This document shows, piece after piece, positions 1 through 8,783 of a stretch of 64,000 nucleotides of DNA. The notes beneath the pieces are model-generated. The model saw nothing but the letters and a program-made list of their open reading frames with translations. It made no database searches and was not told the DNA's origin. Every line of letters begins with the position of its first letter. The first letter of the stretch is position 1. The DNA lies in NCBI GenBank assembly GCA_947502815.1, contig CANNBH010000001.1, positions 186,001 through 250,000 of the forward strand, read 5' to 3'. The position numbers and the translations under genes are program-made. This stretch comes from an uncultured Erythrobacter sp. (GTDB lineage: Bacteria; Pseudomonadota; Alphaproteobacteria; Sphingomonadales; Sphingomonadaceae).

Positions 1-310
1 AGCTATCGAGGTCAACATCCACGACATTGCCGGGTTCGGAAATCCCCGCAATGTTGCACAACACGTTGAGTTTGCCGAAATGGTCTTGCACGGTCTTCAC
101 CGCCGCATGCCACGCGTCAAGATCGCGCACATCAAGCTCAAATGCTTCCGCATTGTGGCCCAATTCGTCTGCCAAAGCGCGCGCTTTCTCGATCTGTAGA
201 TCGCACAGGAGAACCTTGCCGCCTTCTGCCACGATCATTCGGCCAACAGTGGCACCAATTCCTTCTGCACCGCCTGTGACAAGCGCGACTTTTCCATCCA
301 TCTTGCCCAT
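1..310 (-). CDS. SDR family oxidoreductase (C-terminus cut by window edge)
   Basis: Only the first 103 codons are in the window. The N-terminus is a classical short-chain dehydrogenase Rossmann fold: TGGAEGIG at residues 12-19 is the cofactor-binding glycine motif, an aspartate follows beta-strand 2 (LLCDL, favouring NAD), and CNIAG near residue 90 replaces the usual NNAG. The catalytic YxxxK lies beyond the edge. The start codon directly abuts the stop of the upstream thiolase gene, so it is the last visible gene of the P450-ACAD-DUF35-thiolase operon. A 3-hydroxyacyl-CoA or alcohol dehydrogenase role in the same pathway is inferred. An alternative start is the ATG three codons in. Confidence 0.9.
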   Translation of the reverse strand, partial: MGKMDGKVALVTGGAEGIGATVGRMIVAEGGKVLLCDLQIEKARALADELGHNAEAFELDVRDLDAWHAAVKTVQDHFGKLNVLCNIAGISEPGNVVDVDLDS

Positions 311-1483
311 TTAACGCTCCAAAATTGCAACAGCGGAAAGCCCCGGCGCGCCGTAGACGTGGCTGTATCCGGTCTTTGGCCCATTGCCATCGGACCCTGC
401 GACTTGCCGCTCACCGGCCCGGCCCCGCAATTGTTCGACATTTTCGTAAACTTGGCGAAGGCCCGATGCGCCAACGGGCTCTCCGCAAGCGATGCAGCCG
501 CCATCGGTGTTGATCGGCAATTTGCCCCCGCGCTCTGACCAGCCATTGGCCAGCCATTCTTCTTGTTCACCATCTTTGCAAAAGCCGTTTTCAGCCATGT
601 GCATGATCTCTGCGCCCGATTCTGTGTCTTGCAATTGGGCGATTTCGATCTCGTCTGGACCAATGCCAGCGCCTTCAAACGCGGCCTTGGATGCCAGCAC
701 GGTTGGCTTACCGCCCTCTTTCACGCTCACACCGGCTTGGAAGACTTCGAAACTGTCAGGTGGACGCGTCCGCACAGCAATATTGGCGATTTTGACTGAG
801 CCGTGATTTTCAAGCGCCCCCATTTCGCGCGCCTTCTTCTCGCTCGCCAAGATCAGCGCGACGCCTCCTTCCGCTGGGGCGCAAAACATATATTTGGTCA
901 AGGGATCATTGATCATTGGCGCGTTCATGATCGTTTCCAGATCAATTTCGCTGCGTCGCCAAGCATGCGGGGTCACGGTGCCATTGCGAAAGGCCTTTTC
1001 CGCAACGCGGCCCAGCGCCTCCCGGCTGATCCCATGCAGCTGCATATAGCGCTGTATTTTGAGAGCAAAAAACTGCGTCGTCAGCATCATGCCGGTTTGA
1101 CCATACCAATCGGGCAAGCCGTAATCCGATGGCTTTGCGTTGAAGGCGCCGCGCGGATGTTTGTCGAACCCCACAGCCAACGCGAGGTCATACATGCCGC
1201 TGGCAATTGCCTGTTGAGCAGCAACGAGCGCGCTGCCCCCGGTTGCGCAGCCGTTGGCAACATTGGTGAAGGGTAGCGATGTCAGCCCCAATTCATTGAC
1301 CATAATGTCGGCACTGCCTGCGGCAGCGGATCCGCCATAGGCGCATTCCATATCGGTCCAATCGAGGCCAGCATCAGCCAGAGCCTGGCGCACAGCGAAG
1401 ACGCCTTGTTCGCGCCCCGTGCGGTTTTCGGTGCGACCAAAGGGGTGGATGCCCGCGCCAACAATATAAACATTCTCGCTCAT
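311..1483 (-). CDS. thiolase family protein (SCP-x/lipid-transfer type)
   Basis: A 390-residue thiolase-fold protein. The nucleophile cysteine is visible as Cys79 in ANGCATGG, and the C-terminal GEPVGASGL corresponds to the GHPxGxxG loop, although His is replaced by Glu (ACGEPVG). That substitution is typical of the SCP-x-like thiolases or aldolases that pair with a DUF35 protein, such as the Ltp2/ChsH2 type of steroid side-chain cleavage, rather than of ordinary acetyl-CoA acetyltransferases. The gene overlaps the upstream DUF35 gene by four bases (ATGA), which supports a two-subunit complex. It probably carries out C-C bond cleavage of a CoA thioester; retro-aldol versus thiolysis cannot be decided from sequence. 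Confidence 0.9.
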   Translation of the reverse strand: MSENVYIVGAGIHPFGRTENRTGREQGVFAVRQALADAGLDWTDMECAYGGSAAAGSADIMVNELGLTSLPFTNVANGCATGGSALVAAQQAIASGMYDLALAVGFDKHPRGAFNAKPSDYGLPDWYGQTGMMLTTQFFALKIQRYMQLHGISREALGRVAEKAFRNGTVTPHAWRRSEIDLETIMNAPMINDPLTKYMFCAPAEGGVALILASEKKAREMGALENHGSVKIANIAVRTRPPDSFEVFQAGVSVKEGGKPTVLASKAAFEGAGIGPDEIEIAQLQDTESGAEIMHMAENGFCKDGEQEEWLANGWSERGGKLPINTDGGCIACGEPVGASGLRQVYENVEQLRGRAGERQVAGSDGNGPKTGYSHVYGAPGLSAVAILER

Positions 1484-1905
1484 GCGGCTTGCTCCTTTGC
1501 GGCGGCGGTCGGGCGGAAGGCGAAGGTGTCATGCACCTGATTGAACGGCACGATGCAAAACTCCATCGGCATGCCCAACTTCAAATCATCAAGCACTGCA
1601 TCGACAATGCGGCTTTCCACGATCACTTCGCCGGGCAATTCGATATAGCCGAGCAAGAAGGGCTGGAAATCGGGCGGCCCTTCATTGGGGCCAGAGCCGG
1701 GGCCTTCATAGGGGTCTTTCGGCAAGAATCCTTGTGTCGTCCATGACCAAAGCTTGCCTTGGCGTGACAACTTATAGGGCTCTACGTCGCTGGCAGCATC
1801 GCCTTGGGGCATGGGGAACACCACTTCACCTGACGGGAGTTTTCCACCCATCAAATGCGGCGTTGGGTCGTCACTCCAAAGGTCGGGGTCGATTTTCTGT
1901 CCCAA
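1480..1905 (-). CDS. DUF35 / OB-fold protein, thiolase partner
   Basis: A 141-residue protein of the DUF35 family (rubredoxin-like zinc ribbon followed by an OB-fold). Segments such as KLWSWT near the middle and GYIELP are typical of the OB-fold half. The N-terminal half, where CxxC pairs normally bind zinc, has no cysteines; the only Cys of the protein is in FCIVPF near the C-terminus. In this family the protein docks on a thiolase/aldolase and is required for its activity. The gene sits directly upstream of the thiolase with an ATGA overlap and 12 bases after the acyl-CoA dehydrogenase gene. Function as thiolase subunit is inferred from family and context. Confidence 0.85.
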   Translation of the reverse strand: MGQKIDPDLWSDDPTPHLMGGKLPSGEVVFPMPQGDAASDVEPYKLSRQGKLWSWTTQGFLPKDPYEGPGSGPNEGPPDFQPFLLGYIELPGEVIVESRIVDAVLDDLKLGMPMEFCIVPFNQVHDTFAFRPTAAAKEQAA

Positions 1906-1917
1906 GTCAGGCCTCCT

Positions 1918-3006
1918 TCAAGCCGCTGTCGCGTAGTCGGTGAGTGCACTGTCGACGTCACCAAACAGTTTGGCGAGCACCATCAGGCGCTTCATTGCGT
2001 GGCCGATTGCGAGCTCGTCTGTGATGCCCATGCCGCCGTGCATCTGCACCGCTTCGCGTGCGACAGCATCCGCATTCTCGCCAATAAAGGCCTTCGCGCC
2101 TGCTGCTGCTCTGTTCCAAGAGGCGGCATCAGACCGATCGGTCAAGGCGGCGCGGTACAGCATGGAGCGGCATTGCTCGATCCGGGCGTAACATTCGACC
2201 AACCGGTGCTGCAGTGCCTGGAATGATCCGATAGCAACGCCGAATTGCTCACGCTCTTTCACATAAGAAACCGTGTCATCGAGCAATCGTTGGCCCAGGC
2301 CGAGCATCTCCGCTGCAGCGAGCAAGCGCGTCTGCGTGACGATGGCATCCAGTTGCGCGGCCTCAACATTCAGTTTTGCGGTGGCATCGACAGTCGCACG
2401 TGTCAGCTTGAGCTCTCCGGCTATGCTGCCATCGGCCAAACGATAGGCGCGAACCTCCACCCCATCTGAATCCCGCGGCACCAAGAAACACGATGTTGCC
2501 CCGTCCAATTCGGCGGTGACGATAAACAGATCGGCCAGCAAAGCGCCCATCACAAAGGTCTTCTCGCCAGAGAGAGCAAAGCCTTGGCCAGAAGATTCGG
2601 CCTTCATCCCAGCCGCCTTCAAGCTGAAACGCTGCGCGCGTTCTGCCCAGGCAAAGCTTGCCACCTGTTCTCCGCTTAGGACTGTTTCCAAAGCGCCGAC
2701 CGCCCCGCCCACAGCCATCAACTGAGCCGGCAAAACGCCATGTTCGAGCCAAGGGTCCGGAGAATTGGCCTTGCCCATTGCTTCGGCAATGAGAGCGAGA
2801 TCGAGCACCGACCCGCCCATGCCGCCCAAATCCTCTGGTGCGGCGAGAGCAACTAGGCCGAGCTCAGCGAGCGCGGACCATCGTTCCCGATCGTAACCTG
2901 TTGGCGACAGACGCAGCTTGCGCCGTGCCTCAACATCGATTGGTGCAGCAAAGCGCTCAACCGAGCTGCGGAACATTTCCTGTTCCTCGGTCAGGTCGAA
3001 ATTCAT
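1918..3006 (-). CDS. acyl-CoA dehydrogenase family protein
   Basis: A 362-residue flavoprotein of the acyl-CoA dehydrogenase family. The N-terminus (FDLTEEQEMFRSSVERF) is the family's first helix, and the C-terminal VQMHGGMGITDE is the FAD/substrate motif with a candidate catalytic base. It is shorter and more divergent than fatty-acid ACADs, resembling the heteromeric ACADs of steroid and bile-acid side-chain degradation, which usually need a second ACAD subunit. No second ACAD is visible in this window. It lies 11 bases downstream of a P450 gene in one operon with DUF35 and thiolase, so alpha,beta-desaturation of a CoA ester is the likely step. Confidence 0.92.
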   Translation of the reverse strand: MNFDLTEEQEMFRSSVERFAAPIDVEARRKLRLSPTGYDRERWSALAELGLVALAAPEDLGGMGGSVLDLALIAEAMGKANSPDPWLEHGVLPAQLMAVGGAVGALETVLSGEQVASFAWAERAQRFSLKAAGMKAESSGQGFALSGEKTFVMGALLADLFIVTAELDGATSCFLVPRDSDGVEVRAYRLADGSIAGELKLTRATVDATAKLNVEAAQLDAIVTQTRLLAAAEMLGLGQRLLDDTVSYVKEREQFGVAIGSFQALQHRLVECYARIEQCRSMLYRAALTDRSDAASWNRAAAGAKAFIGENADAVAREAVQMHGGMGITDELAIGHAMKRLMVLAKLFGDVDSALTDYATAA

Positions 3007-3017
3007 CGAATCCCCCC

Positions 3018-4268
3018 TTACGCAGCGACAGTGAAAGAGATTGGCAGGCGCGTTACCCCGCGCAGTAAGATGTTTGGAAGGATCGTAATTCCACCTTCAT
3101 CGGCAATGGCAAAATCATCGAGCCGTTCGAGCAATTCATCAAACGCAACCAGCATTTCTTTGCGGCTGAGCATGTTGCCCACGCACATATGTGGACCCTT
3201 GCCAAAAGCCTGATGCGCGCGCGCATTCTTGCGCTCTATGTCGAACTTGTCAGGGTTTTCGAATTTCTTTGGGTCGCGATTGGCCGCGGCATAACGCAAC
3301 TGAACCACGGCGCCCGCAGGGATTTCTGTGCCGCCCAGCTCTGTGTCTTCTTTAACGATCCGCCACATGCCTGCCGTTGGCGTTTCGTAGCGCAGGCTCT
3401 CCTCAACCAGATTGCCGATCACTTTAGGGTCGCGGCCTCCAGCAGCAGCCTTGGCCTTAGCCATTTGATCTGGATTGCGGATCAATTGCAGCAGCCCGCC
3501 CGCCAAAGTCGACGTTGTCGTCTCGTTCCCGGCAACCATAAATTGCTGCATGATGGACATGATCTCTTCGTCGGTCAGCGGGGTTTCCCCTTCAACACGC
3601 GCTTCGACCAAATCAGTGAGCAGATCATCGCCGCCATTTGCCCGGCGGTCTTCGATCTTGGATTTCATGTATTTTTGGTATTCAACAAAGGCGCGTGCGC
3701 ATTCCAATTGGCGCTCGCGGCTCACCATCTGGCTAAAGCGGTCGACGGCCGCGTCGGACCACGCTTTCACCTGAGCGGGATCATTATCGAGACCAATTTG
3801 CTGCGCGATCATCGCAACGGGCAATGGAATCGCGAAGTCCTCTACAAATTCGCTGGAGCCCTTGCTGGCCATTTTCTCAATCAGTTCAATGGATTTGGTC
3901 CGCATGTCCGCCTCAATCGCGTTTACGCGCGGCGCGGAAAAAGCGAGGTTCACCAATTTGCGATTCCGAGTGTGAACCGGCGCATCAGCGGTCAACAGAG
4001 TGGGCGGATTGTCCCAGCCGTCCTTAAGGATTTCCTGAATTTCTTCGTCTTCCGCCCCCATTAAGACGGTGAAATCGTTGGAAAACACCTCTGGCTTCCC
4101 GTTTGCTTCGTTACACAGATCATAGCTGTAAACGACGTAGGTGTTCATCTCTGGCAGAAATTCGATGTCAATTCCGGCGTCGTGAATGACCCGGTAATAA
4201 TCGAACGGATCGAGCAATGTCTCAGGTGCAAAGACGCTGGTGTCTTTGATCGCTTCTGGCTTGTTCAT
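3018..4268 (-). CDS. cytochrome P450
   Basis: A soluble bacterial P450 of 416 residues. The I-helix oxygen-activation motif (AGNETTTS), the K-helix ExxR (ESLR) and the heme loop FGKGPHMCVG with ligand Cys at about residue 362 are all present. I start it at the ATG at 4268, because the upstream extension to 4304 has no typical P450 sequence and would read through a perfect palindrome (4289-4308). It is the first gene of the operon P450-ACAD-DUF35-thiolase-SDR. No dedicated ferredoxin or ferredoxin reductase is encoded nearby, so electrons must come from elsewhere. Hydroxylation of a hydrocarbon or acyl chain before CoA-dependent oxidation is the expected role. Confidence 0.95.
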   Translation of the reverse strand: MNKPEAIKDTSVFAPETLLDPFDYYRVIHDAGIDIEFLPEMNTYVVYSYDLCNEANGKPEVFSNDFTVLMGAEDEEIQEILKDGWDNPPTLLTADAPVHTRNRKLVNLAFSAPRVNAIEADMRTKSIELIEKMASKGSSEFVEDFAIPLPVAMIAQQIGLDNDPAQVKAWSDAAVDRFSQMVSRERQLECARAFVEYQKYMKSKIEDRRANGGDDLLTDLVEARVEGETPLTDEEIMSIMQQFMVAGNETTTSTLAGGLLQLIRNPDQMAKAKAAAGGRDPKVIGNLVEESLRYETPTAGMWRIVKEDTELGGTEIPAGAVVQLRYAAANRDPKKFENPDKFDIERKNARAHQAFGKGPHMCVGNMLSRKEMLVAFDELLERLDDFAIADEGGITILPNILLRGVTRLPISFTVAA

Positions 4269-4288
4269 GGCGGCGGCTCCCATCCGGC

Positions 4289-4308
4289 GGAATTGTTGAT
4301 TCAATTCC
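4289..4308. promoter_or_regulatory. 20-bp palindrome upstream of P450 gene
   Basis: Perfect inverted repeat GGAATTG-(6 nt)-CAATTCC, centred about 30 bases upstream of the P450 start codon at 4268. The AT-rich arms and dyad spacing look like an operator for a dimeric repressor such as a TetR-type protein. It lies in the 119-base gap separating the epoxide-hydrolase-type gene from the P450 operon. The regulator is not encoded in the window. The functional reading is inference. Confidence 0.45.
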
Positions 4309-4387
4309 TAGCCAATGCAGAGGGGAGGGCGCGATGCACGAATGTGTTAGGGCCTAGTACTTTGTGGGTAGCTGTGCGCCGTTGGCT

Positions 4388-4768
4388 TCACCCTTCAGCC
4401 AGATCGCCAAATTCCCGGACAAACTCTGCGCTGTCGAAATAGTCACGCCATTTCATTATCTTACCGTCTTCGTTGAGTTCAAAGGTGCCCATCACGCGAA
4501 TTGTCCGGCGTTTGCCCTTCATATCAAACCAGTCGGTGCGTTCGGTTAGAACCACATTCTTGTTTGCTGCGATGTGATGCATATCAAATCCGCAGGCCTC
4601 GACACCGGGAAACCCGTCCATCTTTGCGCGCACTTCGCCGATACCATTGACGGTGGAGAGCGGAATGTCAGTCCATTCGACGTCGTCGGCCATGAAGGAG
4701 TAAATCTTCTCCAGATTATACTCGTCCCAAGCAGCAATGAAGGCGGTGATGGTTTCTATGGGTGTCAT
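4388..4768 (-). CDS. limonene-1,2-epoxide hydrolase-like / SnoaL-like protein
   Basis: A 126-residue NTF2-fold protein. The RTD triplet (Arg77-Asp79) and WRDYFD near residues 107-112 match the Arg/Asp/Asp catalytic arrangement of limonene-1,2-epoxide hydrolases, so epoxide opening is plausible, in contrast with the other NTF2-fold proteins of this window where such a set is not evident. I choose the ATG at 4768 because it gives a four-base ATGA overlap with the upstream ThuA gene and removes an atypical N-terminal extension. It is the last gene of the molybdoenzyme-MDR-ThuA-LEH operon. A catalytically inert ketosteroid-isomerase-like role is the alternative. Confidence 0.85.
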   Translation of the reverse strand: MTPIETITAFIAAWDEYNLEKIYSFMADDVEWTDIPLSTVNGIGEVRAKMDGFPGVEACGFDMHHIAANKNVVLTERTDWFDMKGKRRTIRVMGTFELNEDGKIMKWRDYFDSAEFVREFGDLAEG

Positions 4769-5556
4769 GGCTTTTCTCCGGCGGTGAAATTGAGAGCCTG
4801 CGCGAGCATTTGGCGCACATGCGGATTGGAGTAAGTTTGCGGAGAGTCCCCAAACTGTAAATACACCAGTGGCCCATTGCCTACCCGCTTGTGCCAAGCG
4901 ACCAGATTGCTCCCGGGCGGGTGGTCCCACCCTTCATTGGAATAAAGCGTCCCGGAAATGCCAAGTGCAGCAGAATAGAAATTGTCGCGGGTAAAAGTGT
5001 AGTCGGAGCGCACCAATGGTGCGACATCCGCTTCGAAGATTTCGGCCAAATACAGCTCGTCACACACGGGAAATTCTGGCGGAAGGCCTGCGGTTACCGG
5101 GTGGTCTGCCACCACTTTGGCGGAGTAATTGACATCGTGACGATAGCCGGAATCGAGAACCTTTTGCCCGCGCACTTCGCCCGGTGTGTACAGAAACCGT
5201 CCGCCCAGCATTTCGTGCCATTCCGGCCAATCCGCCCACCCGGCGAGCGCGTGATGCATAGCCACCGCGCCGCGCCCACTTTCGAACCGTTCAACAATAG
5301 CGCGGCGAAATTCGGGCGACGGCGGGCGCGATGTCACCCAATCATCGGCAAAGGTGTAGCCGCCCATGTCGTAGAAAAGCAGCGCGTCCACATCGCGCGC
5401 CGCGCCGCTGGCCACGGCCTCCTCCGCTTCGGGATGGAGCAAATGGGTTACATCCCAATCGCCGACATTGTTGATCAGCTCGTCAAAGGGCTCTTCTTCG
5501 TAAGGATGCCCCCAAGATAAGACGAGAAGGGAGCGTTTGGGCCCTGTGGAGGTCAT
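4765..5556 (-). CDS. ThuA-like domain protein
   Basis: A 263-residue protein of the ThuA / class-I glutamine-amidotransferase-like fold. Support comes from LLVLSWGHPY at the N-terminus, DALLFYDMGGY after the second strand, GRGAVAMHHAL (the strand-turn-helix near residue 95), and the C-terminal NGPLVYLQFGDSPQTYSNP. ThuA was named from trehalose utilisation, but the family is broad and its chemistry is poorly known. Here it overlaps the MDR gene upstream and the epoxide-hydrolase-like gene downstream by four bases each, so it is translationally coupled to redox enzymes rather than to sugar genes. Role in this pathway unknown. Confidence 0.85.
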   Translation of the reverse strand: MTSTGPKRSLLVLSWGHPYEEEPFDELINNVGDWDVTHLLHPEAEEAVASGAARDVDALLFYDMGGYTFADDWVTSRPPSPEFRRAIVERFESGRGAVAMHHALAGWADWPEWHEMLGGRFLYTPGEVRGQKVLDSGYRHDVNYSAKVVADHPVTAGLPPEFPVCDELYLAEIFEADVAPLVRSDYTFTRDNFYSAALGISGTLYSNEGWDHPPGSNLVAWHKRVGNGPLVYLQFGDSPQTYSNPHVRQMLAQALNFTAGEKP

Positions 5557-6563
5557 GCGATTTTGAGGATCATCTTGCCATCATTGGTGCCAGCAAACAG
5601 GCGCATGAAACTGTCAAAAGCATTCTCCAGCCCTTCGTCGATATGCTCATCAATGGTCAGCTTTCCAGCTGCGGCCCATTCGCCCATTTTCGCGCCGCCT
5701 TCGCCAAAGCGTTCAACGTAATCAGCGACCAGCAGCCCGCGAATGGATGCGCGTTTGACGATCAATTGCCAGATGTTGCGCGCGCCGCGTGGGTCAGTGT
5801 TGTATTCGCTGATCAAGCCGCAAAGGCCAACGCGGGCATAGAGGTTGAGGTTCATCAGCCCAGCGTCGAGAATTGCTCCGCCGACATTCTCAAAGATCAC
5901 ATCGACGCCGTCCGGCGCGGCTTCGGCGATCGCAGCGGTAAGGGCCGCTTCGTCTTTGCCGCGATAATCAATTGCTGCATCAAACCCGTATTTCTCGGTC
6001 AGACGGGCGCATTTCTCCGGCCCGCCAGCAATGCCGACCGCGCGGCAGCCATGCAATTTGGCGAGCTGTCCAACGAGCGATCCGACCGCGCCAGCCGCGC
6101 CGGACACAAGAACGGTGTCGCCCTCTTTGGGTTCGCACACTTCGAGAAAGCCGAAATAGGCGGTCATGCCCACCGCGCCAAAGATCGACAGATAATTGGT
6201 CACGCTTGGTACCATTGAGGCATCGATCGGTTGGGTAAAGCCGCCGATCTGACTGATCGAGTAATCTTCAAGCGCATTGAGCCCCATGACCCACTGACCG
6301 GGTTCAAACCCTTCGGCGCGGCTTTCCTCCACCACCCCAATTGTGCTGGCGCGCATGGATGCACCCAGCGGCACTGGCGGCATGTAATTTCCGCCGGCAT
6401 CCATCCAACCGCGCATCGCCGGATCGAGCGATGCGTAATGGTTGCGGATCAAAAACTCCCCTTCTGCAAGGTCGGGCGTAGGCTCTGTGATCAGCTCAAA
6501 ATCTTGGCGGACCGGCTGCCCGTCGGGGCGGCGTTGCAATAGGAAGCGGCGGTTGGATGGCAT
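5553..6563 (-). CDS. MDR-type NADP-dependent oxidoreductase (copy 1)
   Basis: A 336-residue medium-chain reductase of the zinc-independent prostaglandin-reductase / CurA group. The NADP-binding motif GAAGAVGSLVGQLAK and the following CRAVGIAGGPEKC are diagnostic, and there are no zinc-binding cysteines of classical ADHs. It likely reduces an alpha,beta-unsaturated ketone or CoA-free enone. I start it at the ATG at 6563, which has AAAGGGAAA eight bases upstream; the longer ORF reads into the molybdoenzyme stop region. It follows the molybdoenzyme gene by 19 bases. Two further paralogues occur in this window at 8850 and 22404. Confidence 0.92.
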   Translation of the reverse strand: MPSNRRFLLQRRPDGQPVRQDFELITEPTPDLAEGEFLIRNHYASLDPAMRGWMDAGGNYMPPVPLGASMRASTIGVVEESRAEGFEPGQWVMGLNALEDYSISQIGGFTQPIDASMVPSVTNYLSIFGAVGMTAYFGFLEVCEPKEGDTVLVSGAAGAVGSLVGQLAKLHGCRAVGIAGGPEKCARLTEKYGFDAAIDYRGKDEAALTAAIAEAAPDGVDVIFENVGGAILDAGLMNLNLYARVGLCGLISEYNTDPRGARNIWQLIVKRASIRGLLVADYVERFGEGGAKMGEWAAAGKLTIDEHIDEGLENAFDSFMRLFAGTNDGKMILKIA

Positions 6564-6582
6564 GGTGTTTCCCTTTTTGGGT

Positions 6583-8733
6583 TTAGGCTGGAACGAGTTT
6601 GACGGGGATCGCGCTTTGCAGGCTTTGACCCGTGATCGGATCGAAATCGACCACTTCACTGGTTAGGCGATTGGTCGATGAACCTCGCTCCCGCACGTCG
6701 TCTTTCGACGCATCAGCATCGCCGTATGCATGGGCCATCGATACAAGCCCACGGCGCACTTTATCGCTTGCCTTTACAACGCCATGGATCGTCGCATGCG
6801 GTGAAGTGATCTCGACAATCCCGCCATCTTGCAGGCCGAGATGTGCGATGTCGTCGGGGTGGATATAGGCGGGGTTGGTCGTGGTCTTGTCCTGCAATTT
6901 TTTGAGCGGATGCCCAATGGAATTGAAACGCGTCTTGGAGCGGCGGCTGATGAGCTTAAACTCGAACCCTGCGCGGGTCGGAGCGTCATCAGCGTAGCGC
7001 AGCATTTCGCCCGGCATATCCCCTGCGGCTAGATTGAAGCGATTGAATTCGTCCTCTTCAACGGGGCCAACTTCGGGATGCTTGTCGGCATAGATCACCG
7101 CTGCGCCGCCTGCCTTTGCTGCATCTTTGCGGACTTGGCTGGGCGGAACGATGCAGCCCGCCGTCATCAGATCAAGGAATGTCTCCTTGGGCGGCAGTTC
7201 ATCCATCGGTAAAGCGCCGCCGGCCAGCTCCATTGTCACGCCCAGATTGTGCGCCAAGGTCCAGAACATTGCATATTCATCGATCACATCGCCCGGCGGC
7301 GTCGCCACCGCTTCAACATAGCGGGCATAGGCTTCTTCGTGCCACCATTCCGAGAGATTCGTGATGTCTTCACGCTCAAGGCACTGAGACGGCGCAAGCA
7401 CGACATCTGCGCGCTTTGCGCTTGCGCTCATCCAAGGGTCGATTTGCACAAACATTTCCAGGTGATCGAGAGCGCGGGTCATTTTGGCCTGATCCGGGAA
7501 GCCGACAACCGGGTTGCCGCCAACCGAGATCAGCACGCGCACCTGATCATCACCAGGCGTAAGGATTTCATCGGCCAAAACATTGCACGGCATTTCAAAG
7601 CCAAGTTGCCCCAGCCCGCGGAACCGCGATTTTGCCATGCCTTCTGCACCAAACATTGGCATGTCCGGGCCAACTTGAGCCCGGCGCGGTCCGTTGATGT
7701 TGGTGAAGACGCCGGGAATCGCGGCTTTTTCGCCTTCCTGTTTGAAGCGCGCGCAAACCGTGTTGAGGCATGTGACAAGATATTCGGTGAGCGTACCATT
7801 GCCCGCCATTTCTGGCCCAGTGCCCGTCACCGCGCATCCTTTGGAGCCGCCTGCGAACATGCGCGCGGCCGCGACCAACTGATCGGCATCCACTCCTGCA
7901 CGATCGGCTGCGACGTCGGGTGTGAAAGGCTTCACCGATGCAGCGAGCTCATCAAACCCATCAACATGCGCGGCGACGAAGTTGCGATCATACAGCTCTT
8001 CTTGGATGATCACATTCAGCATCCCGGCGAGCAGCGCAGGGTCTTCACCCGGCTTCACCGGCAGATAGATATCCGCAAGCCGTGCGACATCGCTTTCACG
8101 CGGGTCAGCAACGATCACTTTCATTCCGCGTTCTTTCGCATCGCGGATGCGGCGTGATGGGCTGAATGGCGGGACTCCGCCTGGCGGCGAGTAGTGCGAC
8201 ACGATCGGGTTGTTTCCGATCAGCAGCGAAACATCGCTTTCCGAAAAGGTGTTCACCCCGCCCATCCATTTCCCATAGCGCGCAGTTGTGAAAACCTTCG
8301 CGGGCTGGTCCAGCGTCACCGAGGTATAAAAATTGCGGGTGCCGATGGCTTGTGCAAAACTGAGCGAGGCGGCCATTGCGGAACTGTTCTGATAGCCGCC
8401 CGATCCCATAAAGACGGCGACTGAATTGGGCCCATGTTCGTCAATCACCTGACGGATTTTGTCGGCCACATGGCTCAGCGCCTGCGGCATAGCTGTGTCT
8501 TGAAACGCGCCTGCATCGTCGCGAACCTGGCTGTGGTGAAGGCGGTGCTCCGCATTGTGCGAATCCGGCAATTCGCGCCCCTTCACACAGGTATACCCGC
8601 CGAATGCAGGATCTTCTCGATCGCCGCGAACTTCGATCACTTTGCGGCCTTCGGGACTGACTTCAACATCGACTTCCATCGCGCAATTGGCATGGCAAAA
8701 TCGGCAAAACGACTTGTGAGTCTCAACACCCAT
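6583..8733 (-). CDS. molybdopterin-dependent oxidoreductase (DMSO reductase / FdhF-like family)
   Basis: A 716-residue protein with an N-terminal [4Fe-4S] site (Cys10, Cys13, Cys17, Cys49 in CRFCHANC and YTCVKGR), the bis-MGD binding domains (LLIGNNPIVSH, VIVADPRES) and a C-terminal molybdopterin dinucleotide-binding domain (GHPLKKLQDK, VEITSPHA). No Tat leader is present, so it should be cytoplasmic. The substrate is unknown; formate dehydrogenase, nitrate reductase and hydroxylase/hydratase-type members are all possible by fold. The start at 8733 has GGAGAATT upstream. It heads an operon with MDR, ThuA and an epoxide-hydrolase-like gene, and no electron-transfer subunit or dedicated chaperone follows. 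A mobA-like gene lies 1.2 kb away. Confidence 0.92.
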   Translation of the reverse strand: MGVETHKSFCRFCHANCAMEVDVEVSPEGRKVIEVRGDREDPAFGGYTCVKGRELPDSHNAEHRLHHSQVRDDAGAFQDTAMPQALSHVADKIRQVIDEHGPNSVAVFMGSGGYQNSSAMAASLSFAQAIGTRNFYTSVTLDQPAKVFTTARYGKWMGGVNTFSESDVSLLIGNNPIVSHYSPPGGVPPFSPSRRIRDAKERGMKVIVADPRESDVARLADIYLPVKPGEDPALLAGMLNVIIQEELYDRNFVAAHVDGFDELAASVKPFTPDVAADRAGVDADQLVAAARMFAGGSKGCAVTGTGPEMAGNGTLTEYLVTCLNTVCARFKQEGEKAAIPGVFTNINGPRRAQVGPDMPMFGAEGMAKSRFRGLGQLGFEMPCNVLADEILTPGDDQVRVLISVGGNPVVGFPDQAKMTRALDHLEMFVQIDPWMSASAKRADVVLAPSQCLEREDITNLSEWWHEEAYARYVEAVATPPGDVIDEYAMFWTLAHNLGVTMELAGGALPMDELPPKETFLDLMTAGCIVPPSQVRKDAAKAGGAAVIYADKHPEVGPVEEDEFNRFNLAAGDMPGEMLRYADDAPTRAGFEFKLISRRSKTRFNSIGHPLKKLQDKTTTNPAYIHPDDIAHLGLQDGGIVEITSPHATIHGVVKASDKVRRGLVSMAHAYGDADASKDDVRERGSSTNRLTSEVVDFDPITGQSLQSAIPVKLVPA

Positions 8734-8783
8734 CACAATTCTCCTCAAATTTGACGATACCAGAGCCTGCAAGTCCAGCGACT

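Noticed and set aside
3189..4064. 291-codon ORF on the plus strand
   Set aside because: It is fully antisense to the P450 gene, has no family motif, and its length follows from the codon bias of the P450.
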